From: TK10-74A sp965263065
GTDB taxonomy: Bacteria; Chloroflexota; Dehalococcoidia; Bin125
Assembly (NCBI GenBank): GCA_965263065.1
Contig: CBDHGH010000003.1
Coordinates: 806,001-870,000 of the forward strand
DNA length: 64,000 bases
Reading direction: 5' to 3'
How positions within the stretch are numbered: the stretch's first letter is position 1; every line of letters begins with the position of its first letter. The position numbers were made by a program, and so were the translations under genes. The notes below the pieces were generated by a model that had not been told where the DNA came from, searched no databases, and worked only from the letters and a program-made list of their open reading frames with translations. Positions 55,986 through 64,000 of the stretch are shown here, piece after piece.

Positions 55986-56755
55986 CGCTGCGCCGCCGCC
56001 GCCGCGCCGCCGATTTGGGCGCGGGCGCGCAGGAGCGCCTCGATGACCGCCAGATCCTGCGGCCGGGTGATCTTGGGGTTGGGCACCTCGGCGTCATAGA
56101 GGAAGACGGGGGCGGGCAGGGCCTCCACCAGCGCCGCGTCGTCGGTGGCCTCAGCAGTAGCGTCCGATGTCGGTTCGGCGGCGTGCGCGCGGCGCAGGAG
56201 GTCCAGGCGGAACGTCTGCGGAGTCTGCGCGGCGCGCAGCGTGGCGCGGTCGATCGTGCGTTCGATGCGCGCCGGGGCGTGGGCCGCGCCGTCACAGGCC
56301 GCGCCGTCACACGCTGCGGGGGGGCCGATCTGCTTGATCGTGTCGGTCACCGGTCCGGCGACGACGGCGGCCCCGTGGCGCGCGGCCAGGTCGATGCCGC
56401 GACGGATCATCGCATCCGTGACCAGCGGGCGGGCCGTGTCGTGCACCGCCACCAGGTCGACGTCGGGGAGCGCCGCCAGGCCCGCCGCGACGGAGTCGCG
56501 GCGCCGTGCGCCCCCGGACGGGATGGCGCGCACCTTGCCGCCGCCGTGGCCGGCCGCGAGGCGGGCCAGGATGTCGCCGTTGTCCGGCCCGGCGACGAGC
56601 ACGATGTGGTCGATCGCGGCGCAGGCCGCGAAGGCGCGCAGGGAATGCGCGACGACGGGCAGGCCGGCCAGCGCGGCGGTCGTCTTGTCGATGCCGCCCA
56701 TGCGCGCGCTGCGCCCCCCGGCCAGCAGGATCGCGCCCGTCCGGGGCCGGCTCAC
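55982..56755 (-). CDS. ispD: 2-C-methyl-D-erythritol 4-phosphate cytidylyltransferase
   Basis: MEP isoprenoid pathway. 257 residues: 'AILLAGGRSARMGGIDKTTAALAGLPVVAHSL', 'RRDSVAAGLAAL', 'DLVAVHDTARPLVT' and 'AQTPQTFRLDLLRRAH', then 'TDDAALVEAL'. GTG 56755 overlaps the upstream TGA (GTGA). An insert around 145-160 contains the duplicated CDGAA (a 15-bp direct repeat at about 56280-56312). IspF follows with an overlap. Confidence 0.93.
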   Translation of the reverse strand: MSRPRTGAILLAGGRSARMGGIDKTTAALAGLPVVAHSLRAFAACAAIDHIVLVAGPDNGDILARLAAGHGGGKVRAIPSGGARRRDSVAAGLAALPDVDLVAVHDTARPLVTDAMIRRGIDLAARHGAAVVAGPVTDTIKQIGPPAACDGAACDGAAHAPARIERTIDRATLRAAQTPQTFRLDLLRRAHAAEPTSDATAEATDDAALVEALPAPVFLYDAEVPNPKITRPQDLAVIEALLRARAQIGGAAAAAQR

Positions 56756-57771
56756 GAGGGCGCTCCGGCGGGCGTCTCGGCGCCGACGCCGGCGGCGGGC
56801 GTCTCGGCGGCGTCCGCGCCGGGCGTCGGCGGCCGCAGTTGGGCGAAGAGCATGCGCCCGGCGGCCGTCTGGATCACGCGCTGCACCTCGACGGCGACGT
56901 CCTGGCCCACGAGGTCGCGGGCCTCCTCGACGACGACCATGGTGCCGTCGGCGAGGAAGCCGACACCCTGGCGGCGCTCGCGCCCGGGCTGGTGGATGGG
57001 GAGGTGGAGCGTCTCGCCCGGCAGCGCCACGGTGCGGACGGCCTGCGCGAGCACGTTGATGTTCAGCACGCGCAGGTCCTCGACGCCCGCGACGCGGTTG
57101 AGGTTGAAGTCGGTGGTGAGCAGGGCGGCGCCGCGGATGCGGGCCAGCGCCAGCAGTTTGGCGTCGACGTCGGGCGCTTCGGGGAAGGCGCGCTCATCGA
57201 TGATCGTCTTGACGTGCGTCCCGGCCTGGATGCGGGACAGCAACTCCAGCCCGTGGCGGCCGCGCCGGCGCTTGAGGGCGTCGCTGCTGTCGGCGACGCG
57301 GCGCAGTTCGTCGAGCACGAAGCGGGGCACGATCAGGTCGCCGAGCAGGAAGCCAGACTCGACGATCTCGGCCAGGCGGCCGTCGATGATGGCGCTGGTG
57401 TCGACGACCACGCCGCTGCGGACCCCGCGCGCGACGCCGGGCGGGACGATCGCCTCGGTCACGGTGTCGGTGCGCTCCCGCACGCCGCTGAAGAAGCGCT
57501 CGACCTCGGGCCGCCGCCCCAGGGCGATCGCCATGCCAGCCGGCACGAGCAGGATCGCGACGCCGATGGCGGCGAAGTCGCCCGCGGTCCCGGGCAGTTG
57601 GTTGAGCGCGGGCGTCAGCAGGGCCGTCACGACGAGCGCCGCCACGGCGCCGAAGGCGGCCAGCAGGATCTCCAGCGTGGACAACCCCAGGCGGACGCCC
57701 CGGCGCAGGACGTTGATCGGCCAGAGCAGCAGGCGGGTGAGCGAGGCGGTCGCGCGCCGGCGCGAGTGCAT
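56752..57771 (-). CDS. PIN-TRAM membrane protein (YacL-type)
   Basis: 339 residues. Two N-terminal membrane helices (about 25-45 and 62-85), then a PIN ribonuclease-like domain with acidic residues in 'VVVDTSAIIDGRLAEI', 'FVLDELRRVADS', 'DAKLLALA' and 'LTTDFNLNRVA', and a C-terminal TRAM-like domain ('EARDLVGQDVAVEVQRVIQTAAGRMLFAQ'). ATG 57771 gives the membrane start; upstream in-frame Mets at 57792 and 57885 would include leader RNA structure. This matches YacL of Bacillus, which also precedes ispD. Confidence 0.85.
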   Translation of the reverse strand: MHSRRRATASLTRLLLWPINVLRRGVRLGLSTLEILLAAFGAVAALVVTALLTPALNQLPGTAGDFAAIGVAILLVPAGMAIALGRRPEVERFFSGVRERTDTVTEAIVPPGVARGVRSGVVVDTSAIIDGRLAEIVESGFLLGDLIVPRFVLDELRRVADSSDALKRRRGRHGLELLSRIQAGTHVKTIIDERAFPEAPDVDAKLLALARIRGAALLTTDFNLNRVAGVEDLRVLNINVLAQAVRTVALPGETLHLPIHQPGRERRQGVGFLADGTMVVVEEARDLVGQDVAVEVQRVIQTAAGRMLFAQLRPPTPGADAAETPAAGVGAETPAGAPS

Positions 57772-57828
57772 GGCAGGCCCCGTCGGGCGCATCGACGCGC
57801 AGGCCACGCAGCCTGCATCGATCACGCC

Positions 57829-57857
57829 GGAAACAGAAAGGCGGCCTTGCGGCCGCC
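57829..57857 (-). terminator. Terminator-like hairpin in the yacL leader
   Basis: GGCGGCC (57857-57851), loop GCAA, GGCCGCC (57846-57840), then TTTCTGTTTCC. It sits between the promoter at 57926 and the ATG at 57771, so it could act as an attenuator for the yacL-ispDF-cysES operon. Confidence 0.65.
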
Positions 57858-57925
57858 GAATGATGCCAGGGTGGGACGCGCCCACCGAATGAATTCGGGC
57901 CGCACCCGTGGGTAACGACGGCAGC

Positions 57926-57955
57926 AGTCTAGCAGACCCGGCGAAGGCGTTGCAA
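57926..57955 (-). promoter_or_regulatory. Promoter of the yacL-ispD-ispF-cysE-cysS operon
   Basis: TTGCAA (57955-57950) and TAGACT (57931-57926) on the minus strand, 18 bp apart. The predicted leader is about 150 nt and contains a GTGGG/CCCAC hairpin and the terminator-like hairpin. The rest of the 314-bp gap to the radical SAM start (58086) has a 16-bp tandem repeat. Confidence 0.55.
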
Positions 57956-57999
57956 CGGGCGGCCGGCGCCGGGACCGGGCGCGGCCCCTGTAGGATGAG

Positions 58000-58037
58000 C
58001 AGCAGGCTGGATCGACAGCAGGCTGCATCAACAGCAT
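58000..58037. repeat. 16-bp imperfect tandem repeat upstream of the radical SAM gene
   Basis: Two copies of CAGCAGGCTG(G/C)ATC(G/A)A (58000-58015 and 58016-58031; 14 of 16 identical), then a partial third. It lies about 50 bp before GTG 58086; a GGAGG site at 58076 precedes the start. A regulatory role is possible. Confidence 0.5.
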
Positions 58038-58085
58038 GGGCGCCGGGGTCATGGGGCGCCGCGGGCCGGGACGGCGGAGGCTAGC

Positions 58086-59972
58086 GTGCCACGTATCGAG
58101 TTGGACCCACTGCTAAACGGAGTCTCGAAGCCGGCCCGCTACAGCGGCGGCGAGTGGAACAGCATCGTGCGTCCCTGGGACGACGCCGAGATCCGCTGGG
58201 CCCTGATCTACCCCGACGTCTACGACGTGGGTATGTCCAACGGCGGCTTGGCGATCCTCTACGACCTGCTCAACCACACGCCGCGCACGCTGGCCGAGCG
58301 GGCCTTCGCGCCCTGGCCCGACATGGAGGCGTCGCTGCGGGCGCACGGCGCGCCGCTGTTCAGCCTGGAGAACCGTCGCCCGCTGGGCGAGTTCGACGCG
58401 CTGGGCTTCTCGCTGAGCTACGAGCTGACCTACACGAACCTCTGCAACATGCTCGACCTGGCGGGCATCGCCGTGCTCGCCGCCGAGCGCGCCGACGACG
58501 CCCCCATCGTCTTCGCGGGCGGCTCCGGGGCGCTGGTGCCCGAGCCGCTGGCGCTCGTGATCGACGCCTTCATCCTGGGCGAGGGCGAGGACGTGATCCT
58601 CGAGGTCACGGAGGTCCTGCGCGCCTGGAAGTCGGCCGGGGGCGGGCCGCGGGTCGAGCTGCTGCGCCAGCTGGCGCGGACGCCCGGCGTCTACGTGCCG
58701 CGCTTCTACCGCTGGCACTACGGGCCCGACGGCACGGTGGCCGAGGTCGAATCGCTCGACGCGGCGGCGTCGCTGCCGGTGGTCAAGCGCTTCATCCAGG
58801 GGCTGCCGCCGATTCTGACCACGCCCATCGTGCCGTTCCTGGAGACGGTGCACGACCGCGCCGGGATCGAGATCCAGCGCGGCTGCACGCAGGGCTGTCG
58901 CTTCTGTCAGGCGGGGATGATCTACCGGCCGCTGCGCGAGCGCACGCCGGAGGAGGTCGTGGCGGGCGCGCGCGAACTGCTCGCCAACACTGGCTACGAC
59001 GAGCTCTCGCTGGTCTCGCTGAGCAGCACCGACCACAGCCAGATCGACGGCATCGTCGCGGCGCTGCGCCGGGAGTTCGGCGACGGCCTGGGCATCTCGC
59101 TGCCCAGCACGCGCGTCGATTCCTTCAGCGTCGATGTCGCGCTGGCCTGCGCGCCGCGCCGCCGGCGCTCGATGACGTTCGCGCCGGAGGCCGGCAGCCA
59201 GCGGCTGCGCAACGCCGTCAGCAAGGTGGTCGCCGACGAGGACCTGCTCACGGCGGCGCGCAACGCGTTCGAGAACGGCTGGGGCAGCATCAAGCTGTAC
59301 TTCATGGTGGGTCTGCCCACGGAGACGATGGACGACGTGCAGGGCATCGTGGACTGGGCGGCGCAGGTCAAGCAGATCGGCCGCGAGGTGGTGGGCAACC
59401 GGGCGCGCGTGCGCGTCTCGACGTCGAACCACGTGCCCAAGGCGCACGCCCCCTTCCAGTGGGCGCGGCAGGACACCGCCGCGGAGTTGGACCCCAAGCA
59501 TCGGCTGCTGCGCGAGGGCTGTCGCGGGGCCCGGCTGGACTTCACCTGGAACGACCCGTCGGAGTCGATCCTGGAGGGGGTGCTGAGCCGGGGCGACCGG
59601 CGCGTGGGCGAGGCGGTCGTGGACGCCTGGCGCCGCGGCGCCCGCTTCGACGCCTGGAGCGAGCATCACGACCCGGCCATCTGGCAGGCGGCCTTCGCCG
59701 CGCACGGCATCGACCCCGACTTCTACTGCCACCGCGAGCGCGACCTGTGGGAGAAGTTCCCCTGGATGCACATCGCCAGCGGCGTCAGCGAGGCCTACCT
59801 GCGCCGGGAGTGGATGCGGACGCAGAAGGAGTTGACGACGATCGACTGTCGCGACGGCTGCCAGGTCTGCGGGCTGGAGCACGCGGCGCAGTTGTGCGAG
59901 CTGAAGTTGCAGGACAAGGTGCTGACGCAGCGCGCGCGCAAGGCGGGGACCGAGCTGCCCGTCGTCGTCTGA
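58086..59972 (+). CDS. Radical SAM protein (TIGR03960-type)
   Basis: 628 residues. N-terminal region ('WALIYPDVYDVGMSNGGLAILYDLLN', 'ENRRPLGEFDALGFSLSYELTYTNLCNML') resembles the B12-binding-like domain of this family. The radical SAM core has 'GIEIQRGCTQGCRFCQAGMIYRPLRERTPEEV' (CxxxCxxC), 'LPSTRVDSFSVDVA', and 'GWGSIKLYFMVGLPTET'. The C-terminus has further Cys clusters ('CRDGCQVCGLEHAAQLC'). Homologues are often followed by or fused to a DUF2344 partner, which is absent here. The reaction is unknown. GTG with GGAGG 6 nt upstream. Confidence 0.88.
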   Translation: MPRIELDPLLNGVSKPARYSGGEWNSIVRPWDDAEIRWALIYPDVYDVGMSNGGLAILYDLLNHTPRTLAERAFAPWPDMEASLRAHGAPLFSLENRRPLGEFDALGFSLSYELTYTNLCNMLDLAGIAVLAAERADDAPIVFAGGSGALVPEPLALVIDAFILGEGEDVILEVTEVLRAWKSAGGGPRVELLRQLARTPGVYVPRFYRWHYGPDGTVAEVESLDAAASLPVVKRFIQGLPPILTTPIVPFLETVHDRAGIEIQRGCTQGCRFCQAGMIYRPLRERTPEEVVAGARELLANTGYDELSLVSLSSTDHSQIDGIVAALRREFGDGLGISLPSTRVDSFSVDVALACAPRRRRSMTFAPEAGSQRLRNAVSKVVADEDLLTAARNAFENGWGSIKLYFMVGLPTETMDDVQGIVDWAAQVKQIGREVVGNRARVRVSTSNHVPKAHAPFQWARQDTAAELDPKHRLLREGCRGARLDFTWNDPSESILEGVLSRGDRRVGEAVVDAWRRGARFDAWSEHHDPAIWQAAFAAHGIDPDFYCHRERDLWEKFPWMHIASGVSEAYLRREWMRTQKELTTIDCRDGCQVCGLEHAAQLCELKLQDKVLTQRARKAGTELPVVV

Positions 59973-60020
59973 TCGGCTGGGGCGGGCCGGCGGGGGCGGG
60001 CCGGCCGGGGCTGGAGCGAG

Positions 60021-60557
60021 ATGAGCGAGCAGTCGGAGCGGGACCTGAGCGACGAGACGCGCGACATCCTGGACTTCCTGGTCTGGCAGTTGGATCAGTC
60101 GTTCGAGTTCAAGCCGGAGCACTCGCTGCTGCGCAACCTCTCGACGGTGACGCCGGCGATGCTGGACCAACCGCCGTCGTCGGGTGGGCGCACGCTGCGC
60201 GACCTCATCGCGCACTGCGCGTCGGTCAAGCGGATGCACGTCGCGCACGCCTTCGGCGACGGCGCCCTGGGCTGGTGGGAGACCTGGGACGGCGAGGGGG
60301 AGTTGAAGGACGCGAACTTCGAGGCGCTCGTCGCCTGGCTGCGGCGGGCGCACGCCGAGGCGCAGGCGGCCGTGCGCGCGCTCGAGGAGGACGCGGAGCT
60401 GCTGATGGAGCGTCGCACGCACTGGGGCGAGCTGCGCCAGACGCGCTTCATCATCGACGCCATCGTGATCCACGACGTCTATCACGCGGGCGAGATCAAT
60501 CACCTGCGCGGGCTGCTGCAGGACGCCGATCAGTTCCCGCACGGCGGCCGCACGTAG
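60021..60557 (+). CDS. DinB-like family protein
   Basis: 178 residues, four-helix DinB/YfiT fold. Likely metal-binding His: 'LRDLIAHCASVKRMHVAHAFG' and 'IVIHDVYHAGEINHLRGLL'. Some family members are thiol-dependent transferases; here the substrate is unknown. ATG at 60021 is preceded by 'GGAGCGAG'. It sits between the radical SAM protein and the MFS permease. Confidence 0.82.
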   Translation: MSEQSERDLSDETRDILDFLVWQLDQSFEFKPEHSLLRNLSTVTPAMLDQPPSSGGRTLRDLIAHCASVKRMHVAHAFGDGALGWWETWDGEGELKDANFEALVAWLRRAHAEAQAAVRALEEDAELLMERRTHWGELRQTRFIIDAIVIHDVYHAGEINHLRGLLQDADQFPHGGRT

Positions 60558-60582
60558 AGCACGACCGCGGGCGGGGGCTATC

Positions 60583-61950
60583 GTGCCCCGGATGCCCTCT
60601 CCCGACTTACCGGCCCCCGATCCGACGGCGCCGCGCTCCCGCCTGGACTCCACCTCGTCGATGGCGCCGCTCGCGGTGCGGGACTTCCGGCTGCTGTTCC
60701 TGAGCTTCGTCGGCTGGCAGATGATCTACCCGCTGCAGGTGGTCTCGCTGATCTTCTGGATTCAGGACAAGGCCGACGACGATACGCGGATCATCCTGAT
60801 CGGCGTCCTGGGCAGCCTGCGCGGGCTGGGGGCGCTGGTCTTCAGTCTGGTGGCGGGGGCGCTGGCCGACCGCTTCGATCGGCGGCGGCTGTTGCTGGCG
60901 GCGCAGGGGTTGGGATTCCTGATCGCGCTGACGGTCGCGCTGCTGATGCGGGTCGCGCCCGGCGACACGCTGGGCTTCGCGCTGATCTTCCTGCTCGCCT
61001 TCCTGAGCGCGGCCCCGGCGGCGATCGACTTCCCCACCCGGCAGGCGATGGTCCCGGAGATCCTGGGGCCCCGTCTGACGTCGCAGGGGATCGCGCTCAA
61101 CTCGGCCGGGATGCAGCTGACCCTGCCGCTGGGCATCTTCGGCGTGGGGCTGGTGATCGAGGCGCTGGGCACGGGCGGCGCGTATGCGCTGAGTTCGGCG
61201 GGCCACGCGACGGCGTTGCTGCTGCTGCTGCCGATGTCGTACCGCACGGGGGCTCGCCCGCACGTGGCCGGCGCGGCGGTGCGGCGCACCCTGGCCGACA
61301 TCGTGGCCGGCTTCCGCTTCGCGCGCGGCCACGCGGTCGTGTTGTGGGTCATCGTGCTGGTGGTCGTGGTGCTGGGGATCGGCTTCCCGCCGACGGCGAG
61401 CCTGGGCCCGACCTGGGTCACGACGGTGGTGGGGGCGACGTACGCGGAGTTCGGCTTCATCGCGCTGACCTGGGGCGTGGGCGCGCTCTTGGCCTCGCTG
61501 TGGATGACGCGCGTCGCGGCGGTGCAGCGCCAGGGGCGGATGCTGTCGCTGGGCGCGCTGACCTTCGCCGGCGCGTTCGTGCTGTTCGCCGCCGGGCACT
61601 CGTGGCCCTTCGCGGTGGCGGGGAACCTCGGCTTGGGCGCGGGCTTCGCGATCACGCAGATCGCGGCGACGTCCCTGATCGCCCACCACACGCCCAACGA
61701 AGTGCGCGGCCGGGTGATGAGCCTGCTGATGATCGGCATCTTCGCGGCGCAGTCGCTGGCCCTGCCCGTCGCGGTGGCCGGGCAGGCGCTGACGCTGCAG
61801 ACGCTGTTTCCCATCCTCTCCTACGTATGCGTCGGCAGCGTCGTCGTGCTGCTGCTGGCCCGTCGCGAGTTGTGGGGGCTGCGCGTGGTCCCCGGCGCCA
61901 CACCGCCCGGCGAGCGCCCTCAGTCGACGGGCGGGCGCCCCGGCCGGTAG
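60583..61950 (+). CDS. MFS transporter (enterobactin exporter-like family)
   Basis: 455 residues with about 12 membrane helices. MFS_3-type motifs: the loop 2-3 pattern 'VAGALADRFDRRRLLLAAQ' and 'LLAFLSAAPAAIDFPTRQAMVPEIL'. Substrate unknown. The N-terminus (about 1-28) is Pro/Ser-rich and cytosolic; GTG 60583 or ATG 60592 could start it. The 3' end overlaps the convergent amidase by 31 bp, and its last 41 codons are duplicated at 63357-63479. Confidence 0.85.
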   Translation: MPRMPSPDLPAPDPTAPRSRLDSTSSMAPLAVRDFRLLFLSFVGWQMIYPLQVVSLIFWIQDKADDDTRIILIGVLGSLRGLGALVFSLVAGALADRFDRRRLLLAAQGLGFLIALTVALLMRVAPGDTLGFALIFLLAFLSAAPAAIDFPTRQAMVPEILGPRLTSQGIALNSAGMQLTLPLGIFGVGLVIEALGTGGAYALSSAGHATALLLLLPMSYRTGARPHVAGAAVRRTLADIVAGFRFARGHAVVLWVIVLVVVVLGIGFPPTASLGPTWVTTVVGATYAEFGFIALTWGVGALLASLWMTRVAAVQRQGRMLSLGALTFAGAFVLFAAGHSWPFAVAGNLGLGAGFAITQIAATSLIAHHTPNEVRGRVMSLLMIGIFAAQSLALPVAVAGQALTLQTLFPILSYVCVGSVVVLLLARRELWGLRVVPGATPPGERPQSTGGRPGR

Positions 61951-63344
61951 CCCGTGGCGCGCTCGTAGGCGCGGCCGATGCGGAACAGCGTGGGCTCGCT
62001 CAGCGGCTTGCCGGCGAACTGCACGGCCAGGGGCGCGCCCTCGTCGTTGCGGCCGGCGGGCAGCGTGATCGTGGGCCAGCCGTTGAAGTCGAAGGGGACC
62101 GTGAAGCGCATGCGCCAGGCGGGGAAGGCGTCGGGCGGCGTCATGTAGAACTCGCGCGTGACGGGGAACGGCGGCGTGGCCATGGCTGCACTGATCAGCA
62201 CATCGACATCGGCCGTGGCCTGGCGCAACTGCTCGACCAGCTCGATCCGCCCCTGATTGGCGCGGGCGTAGTCGATGCCCGAGGCGTCGCTCCCCATGCG
62301 CAGGAAGTGCCCGAAGTAGGGGCCGTACTCATCGGCGCGGCTGGGGTAGGTCTCGGCGTGCGCCGCCGCCGCTTCGACCGAGCAGAGCACCGGCCAGCCC
62401 GCGATGGCGGCGTCCATCGGCGGCAGGGTCAGCGGCACGATCTCGGCGCCGCGGTCGCGCATGGTCGCGACGGCCGCCTCGACGGCGGCGGTGATGCCCG
62501 GGTCGGTGCGGTCCAGCGCCCAGACGCGGTCCAGGCCGATGCGCAGCCCGGCCACGCCGTCGTCGATGGAGGCGGTGTAGTCGGGCACGGCATCGGGCAG
62601 CGACGTGGGGTCGTCGGGGTCGGGCCCGGCGATGGCGGCGAGCACGACGGCCGCGTCCCAACTGGAGCGGGTCATGGGGCCCACGTGGTCGAGCGATTCC
62701 GCCAGCGCCAGGACGCCCGCGCGGCTGACGCGCCCGTAGGTGGGCTTGAGCCCCACGATGCCGCAGGCGGCGGAGGGGAAGCGGATCGAGCCCCCGGTGT
62801 CGCTGCCCAGCGAGGCGTAGCACTGCCCGGACGCCGTCGCGACCCCGGAGCCGCTCGACGAGACGCCGGTCCAGAGGTCGGCGCGCCAGGGGTTGACCGG
62901 GATCGGCAGGTCCGGGTGGTAACCGCCCATGGCGCCCTCGGTGAGCGTGAGCTTGCCCAGGATCACCGCGCCCGCGGCCCGCAGCCGCGCGACGACCGTG
63001 CCGTCGGCGTCGGGCGTGAAGTCGCGGCGCACCATCGTGCCGCCCCCCGTCGCGACGCCGGCCGTGTAGCAGAGGTCCTTCACCGCCACCGGGACGCCGT
63101 GCAGCGGACCGCGGTAGTCGCCCGCGGCGATCGCGGTCTGGGCGGCCTCGGCCTCGGCCAGCGCGGAGGCGGCGGTGAGGGTGACGTAGGCCTTGAGGGA
63201 GGGGTTGAGCCGCTCGATGCGGTCGAGCTGCGCCCGCGTCAGATCGACGGGCGAGAGCTCCCCCACGGCGATGCGCGGCGCGAGCTCCTCGATGGCGCCA
63301 TAGGCGAGGTCGAGGGCGAGGTCGAGGGCGGAGTCGTTGGGCAT
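61920..63344 (-). CDS. Amidase signature family enzyme, copy A
   Basis: 474 residues; amidase signature (Ser-Ser-Lys) hydrolase of amide bonds. The catalytic Lys is in 'GVPVAVKDLCY', and the Ser residues are in 'GVSSSGSGVATASG' and 'SLGSDTGGSIRFPSA'. Substrate (indoleacetamide, aryl amides, or another) is not decided. ATG 63344 follows GAGAGGACCGCC. The native promoter region is replaced by the MFS remnant and copy B, so expression probably depends on read-through from copy B. Confidence 0.9.
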   Translation of the reverse strand: MPNDSALDLALDLAYGAIEELAPRIAVGELSPVDLTRAQLDRIERLNPSLKAYVTLTAASALAEAEAAQTAIAAGDYRGPLHGVPVAVKDLCYTAGVATGGGTMVRRDFTPDADGTVVARLRAAGAVILGKLTLTEGAMGGYHPDLPIPVNPWRADLWTGVSSSGSGVATASGQCYASLGSDTGGSIRFPSAACGIVGLKPTYGRVSRAGVLALAESLDHVGPMTRSSWDAAVVLAAIAGPDPDDPTSLPDAVPDYTASIDDGVAGLRIGLDRVWALDRTDPGITAAVEAAVATMRDRGAEIVPLTLPPMDAAIAGWPVLCSVEAAAAHAETYPSRADEYGPYFGHFLRMGSDASGIDYARANQGRIELVEQLRQATADVDVLISAAMATPPFPVTREFYMTPPDAFPAWRMRFTVPFDFNGWPTITLPAGRNDEGAPLAVQFAGKPLSEPTLFRIGRAYERATGYRPGRPPVD

Positions 63345-63356
63345 GGCGGTCCTCTC

Positions 63357-63479
63357 TGCGTGGGCAGCGTCGCGCTGCTGCTGCTGGCCCGCCGCGAGCT
63401 GTCGGGGGCGCGCGTGGTCCCCGGCGCCACAGCGCCCGGCGAGCGCTCTCAGTCGACGGGGGGCCGCCCCGGCCGGTAG
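63357..63479 (+). pseudogene. Duplicated 3' end of the MFS gene
   Basis: Open frame of 40 codons plus stop equal to the MFS C-terminus, 34 of 40 residues identical (CVGSV to GGRPGR). The rest of the MFS gene is absent. It separates the two amidase copies and has no start codon of its own. Confidence 0.85.
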
Positions 63480-64000
63480 CCCGTGGCGCGCTCGTAGGCC
63501 CGGCCGATGCGGAACAGCGTGGGCTCGCTGAGCGGCTTGCCGGCGAACTGCACGGCCAGGGGCGCGCCCTCGTCGTTGCGGCCGGCGGGCAGCGTGATCG
63601 TGGGCCAGCCGTTGAAGTCGAAGGGCGCCATGAAGCGCATGCGCCAGGCGGGGAAGGTGGGCATAATGTGGAACTCGCGCGTGACGGGGAAGGGCGGCGT
63701 GGCGAGGGCCGGGCTGATCAGCACATCGACATCGGCCGTGGCCTGGCTCAACTGCTCCACCAACTCCAGCCGCCGCTGATTGGCGCGGGCGTAGTCGATG
63801 CCCGAGGCGTCGACGCCCATGCGCAGGAAGTCCCCGAAGCAGGGACCGTACTCATCGGCGCGGCTGGGGTAGGTCTCGGCGTGCGCCGCCGCCGCCTCGA
63901 CCGAGCAGAGGACCTGCCAGCCCTTGATGGCGGTTTCCATGGCCGGCAACGTCAGCGGCACGATCTCGGCCCCGCGGTCGCGCATGATGTCGGCCGCCGC
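63449..64000 (-). CDS. Amidase signature family enzyme, copy B (partial, extends past window)
   Basis: C-terminal 183 residues of a second amidase; the 5' part lies beyond the window. About 90 percent identical to copy A over the shared part, with a two-residue deletion near 'REFHIMPTFPAWRMR' (copy A: REFYMTPPDAFPAWRMR). The catalytic Lys and Ser residues are not in view. It would be transcribed before copy A. Confidence 0.85.
   Translation of the reverse strand, partial: AAADIMRDRGAEIVPLTLPAMETAIKGWQVLCSVEAAAAHAETYPSRADEYGPCFGDFLRMGVDASGIDYARANQRRLELVEQLSQATADVDVLISPALATPPFPVTREFHIMPTFPAWRMRFMAPFDFNGWPTITLPAGRNDEGAPLAVQFAGKPLSEPTLFRIGRAYERATGYRPGRPPVD

Larger units (their letters stand above)
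61828..64000. repeat. Tandem segmental duplication of MFS 3' end plus amidase (unit 1529 bp)
   Basis: The MFS end at 61828-61950 recurs at 63357-63479, and the amidase at 61920-63344 recurs from 63449 to the window end, all with offset 1529. The C-terminal parts of the two amidases are identical over about the last 60 residues, and the copies differ more toward the N-terminus. The second unit is cut by the window end. Confidence 0.9.

Noticed and set aside
57772..57900. T-box riboswitch upstream of yacL
   Set aside because: The conserved T-box sequence and a specifier stem were not seen; only the hairpins are supported.

Overview
This is a high-GC (roughly 70 percent by eye) bacterial chromosomal segment with densely packed, often overlapping genes (ATGA/GTGA/TGATG stop-start junctions) and many GTG starts. 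No phage or plasmid genes and no CRISPR array were seen. Lineage is inference only. The gene set and its Ala-rich lipoproteins, peptide-type ABC permeases, LarB/LarC and YacL-type PIN-TRAM protein, together with high GC, would fit a Chloroflexota (Dehalococcoidia- or Thermomicrobia-like) genome. An actinobacterial-type GC is also possible, and no 16S rRNA lies in the window.

Layout. 1-6.2 kb is the chaperone operon hrcA-grpE-dnaK-dnaJ-prmA-rsmE (+). 6.2-8.6 kb holds two paralogous M23 peptidase lipoproteins (-). 8.7-19.5 kb holds two convergent MoxR modules: moxR-DUF58-transglutaminase-like (+), and moxR-DUF58-BatD-like-VWA-VWA/TPR (-). The second lies downstream of dnaE (19.6-23.3 kb, -). 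23.3-29.3 kb is an accessory-looking block: an intergenic region with a 13-G homopolymer inside a promoter-like spacer, a solute-binding protein with a very long Ala-rich linker, two Dpp/Opp-type permeases without ATPases, and a fatty acid desaturase flanked by copies of the permease gene's 3' end. 29.3-36.5 kb (-) is pdxS-pdxT-GNAT-like-R3H ATPase-tmk-thrB-lysC. 36.7-41.8 kb (+) holds a pfkB-family kinase, a phosphoesterase, and uspA-trkA-trkA-pheA-fpg. 41.8-46.6 kb contains HNH, CvpA, larB-larC, radC and a small membrane protein. 46.6-57.8 kb (-) is a long informational cluster: yacL-like-ispD-ispF-cysE-cysS, three tRNAs (Thr, Tyr, Thr), then tuf-rpmG-secE-nusG-rplK-rplA-(L10 leader)-rplJ-rplL-lysM. 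It follows the Bacillus yacL-to-rplL gene order, without gltX and other intervening genes. 58-64 kb (+/-) has a radical SAM protein, a DinB-like protein, an MFS permease, and two tandem amidase copies created by a 1529-bp segmental duplication.

How the genes work together. The left part covers protein folding and ribosome/rRNA methylation, then envelope proteolysis and MoxR-assisted VWA/transglutaminase-like surface machinery. The middle covers vitamin B6 and Thr/Lys precursor synthesis plus dTMP synthesis. The right part covers isoprenoid (MEP), cysteine and Cys-tRNA synthesis and the core translation/transcription-elongation operon. The most unusual signals are the poly-G promoter spacer, the permease 3'-end direct repeats around the desaturase, the terminator-like leader upstream of the yacL operon, the transglutaminase-like protein lacking its Cys, and the amidase/MFS duplication.
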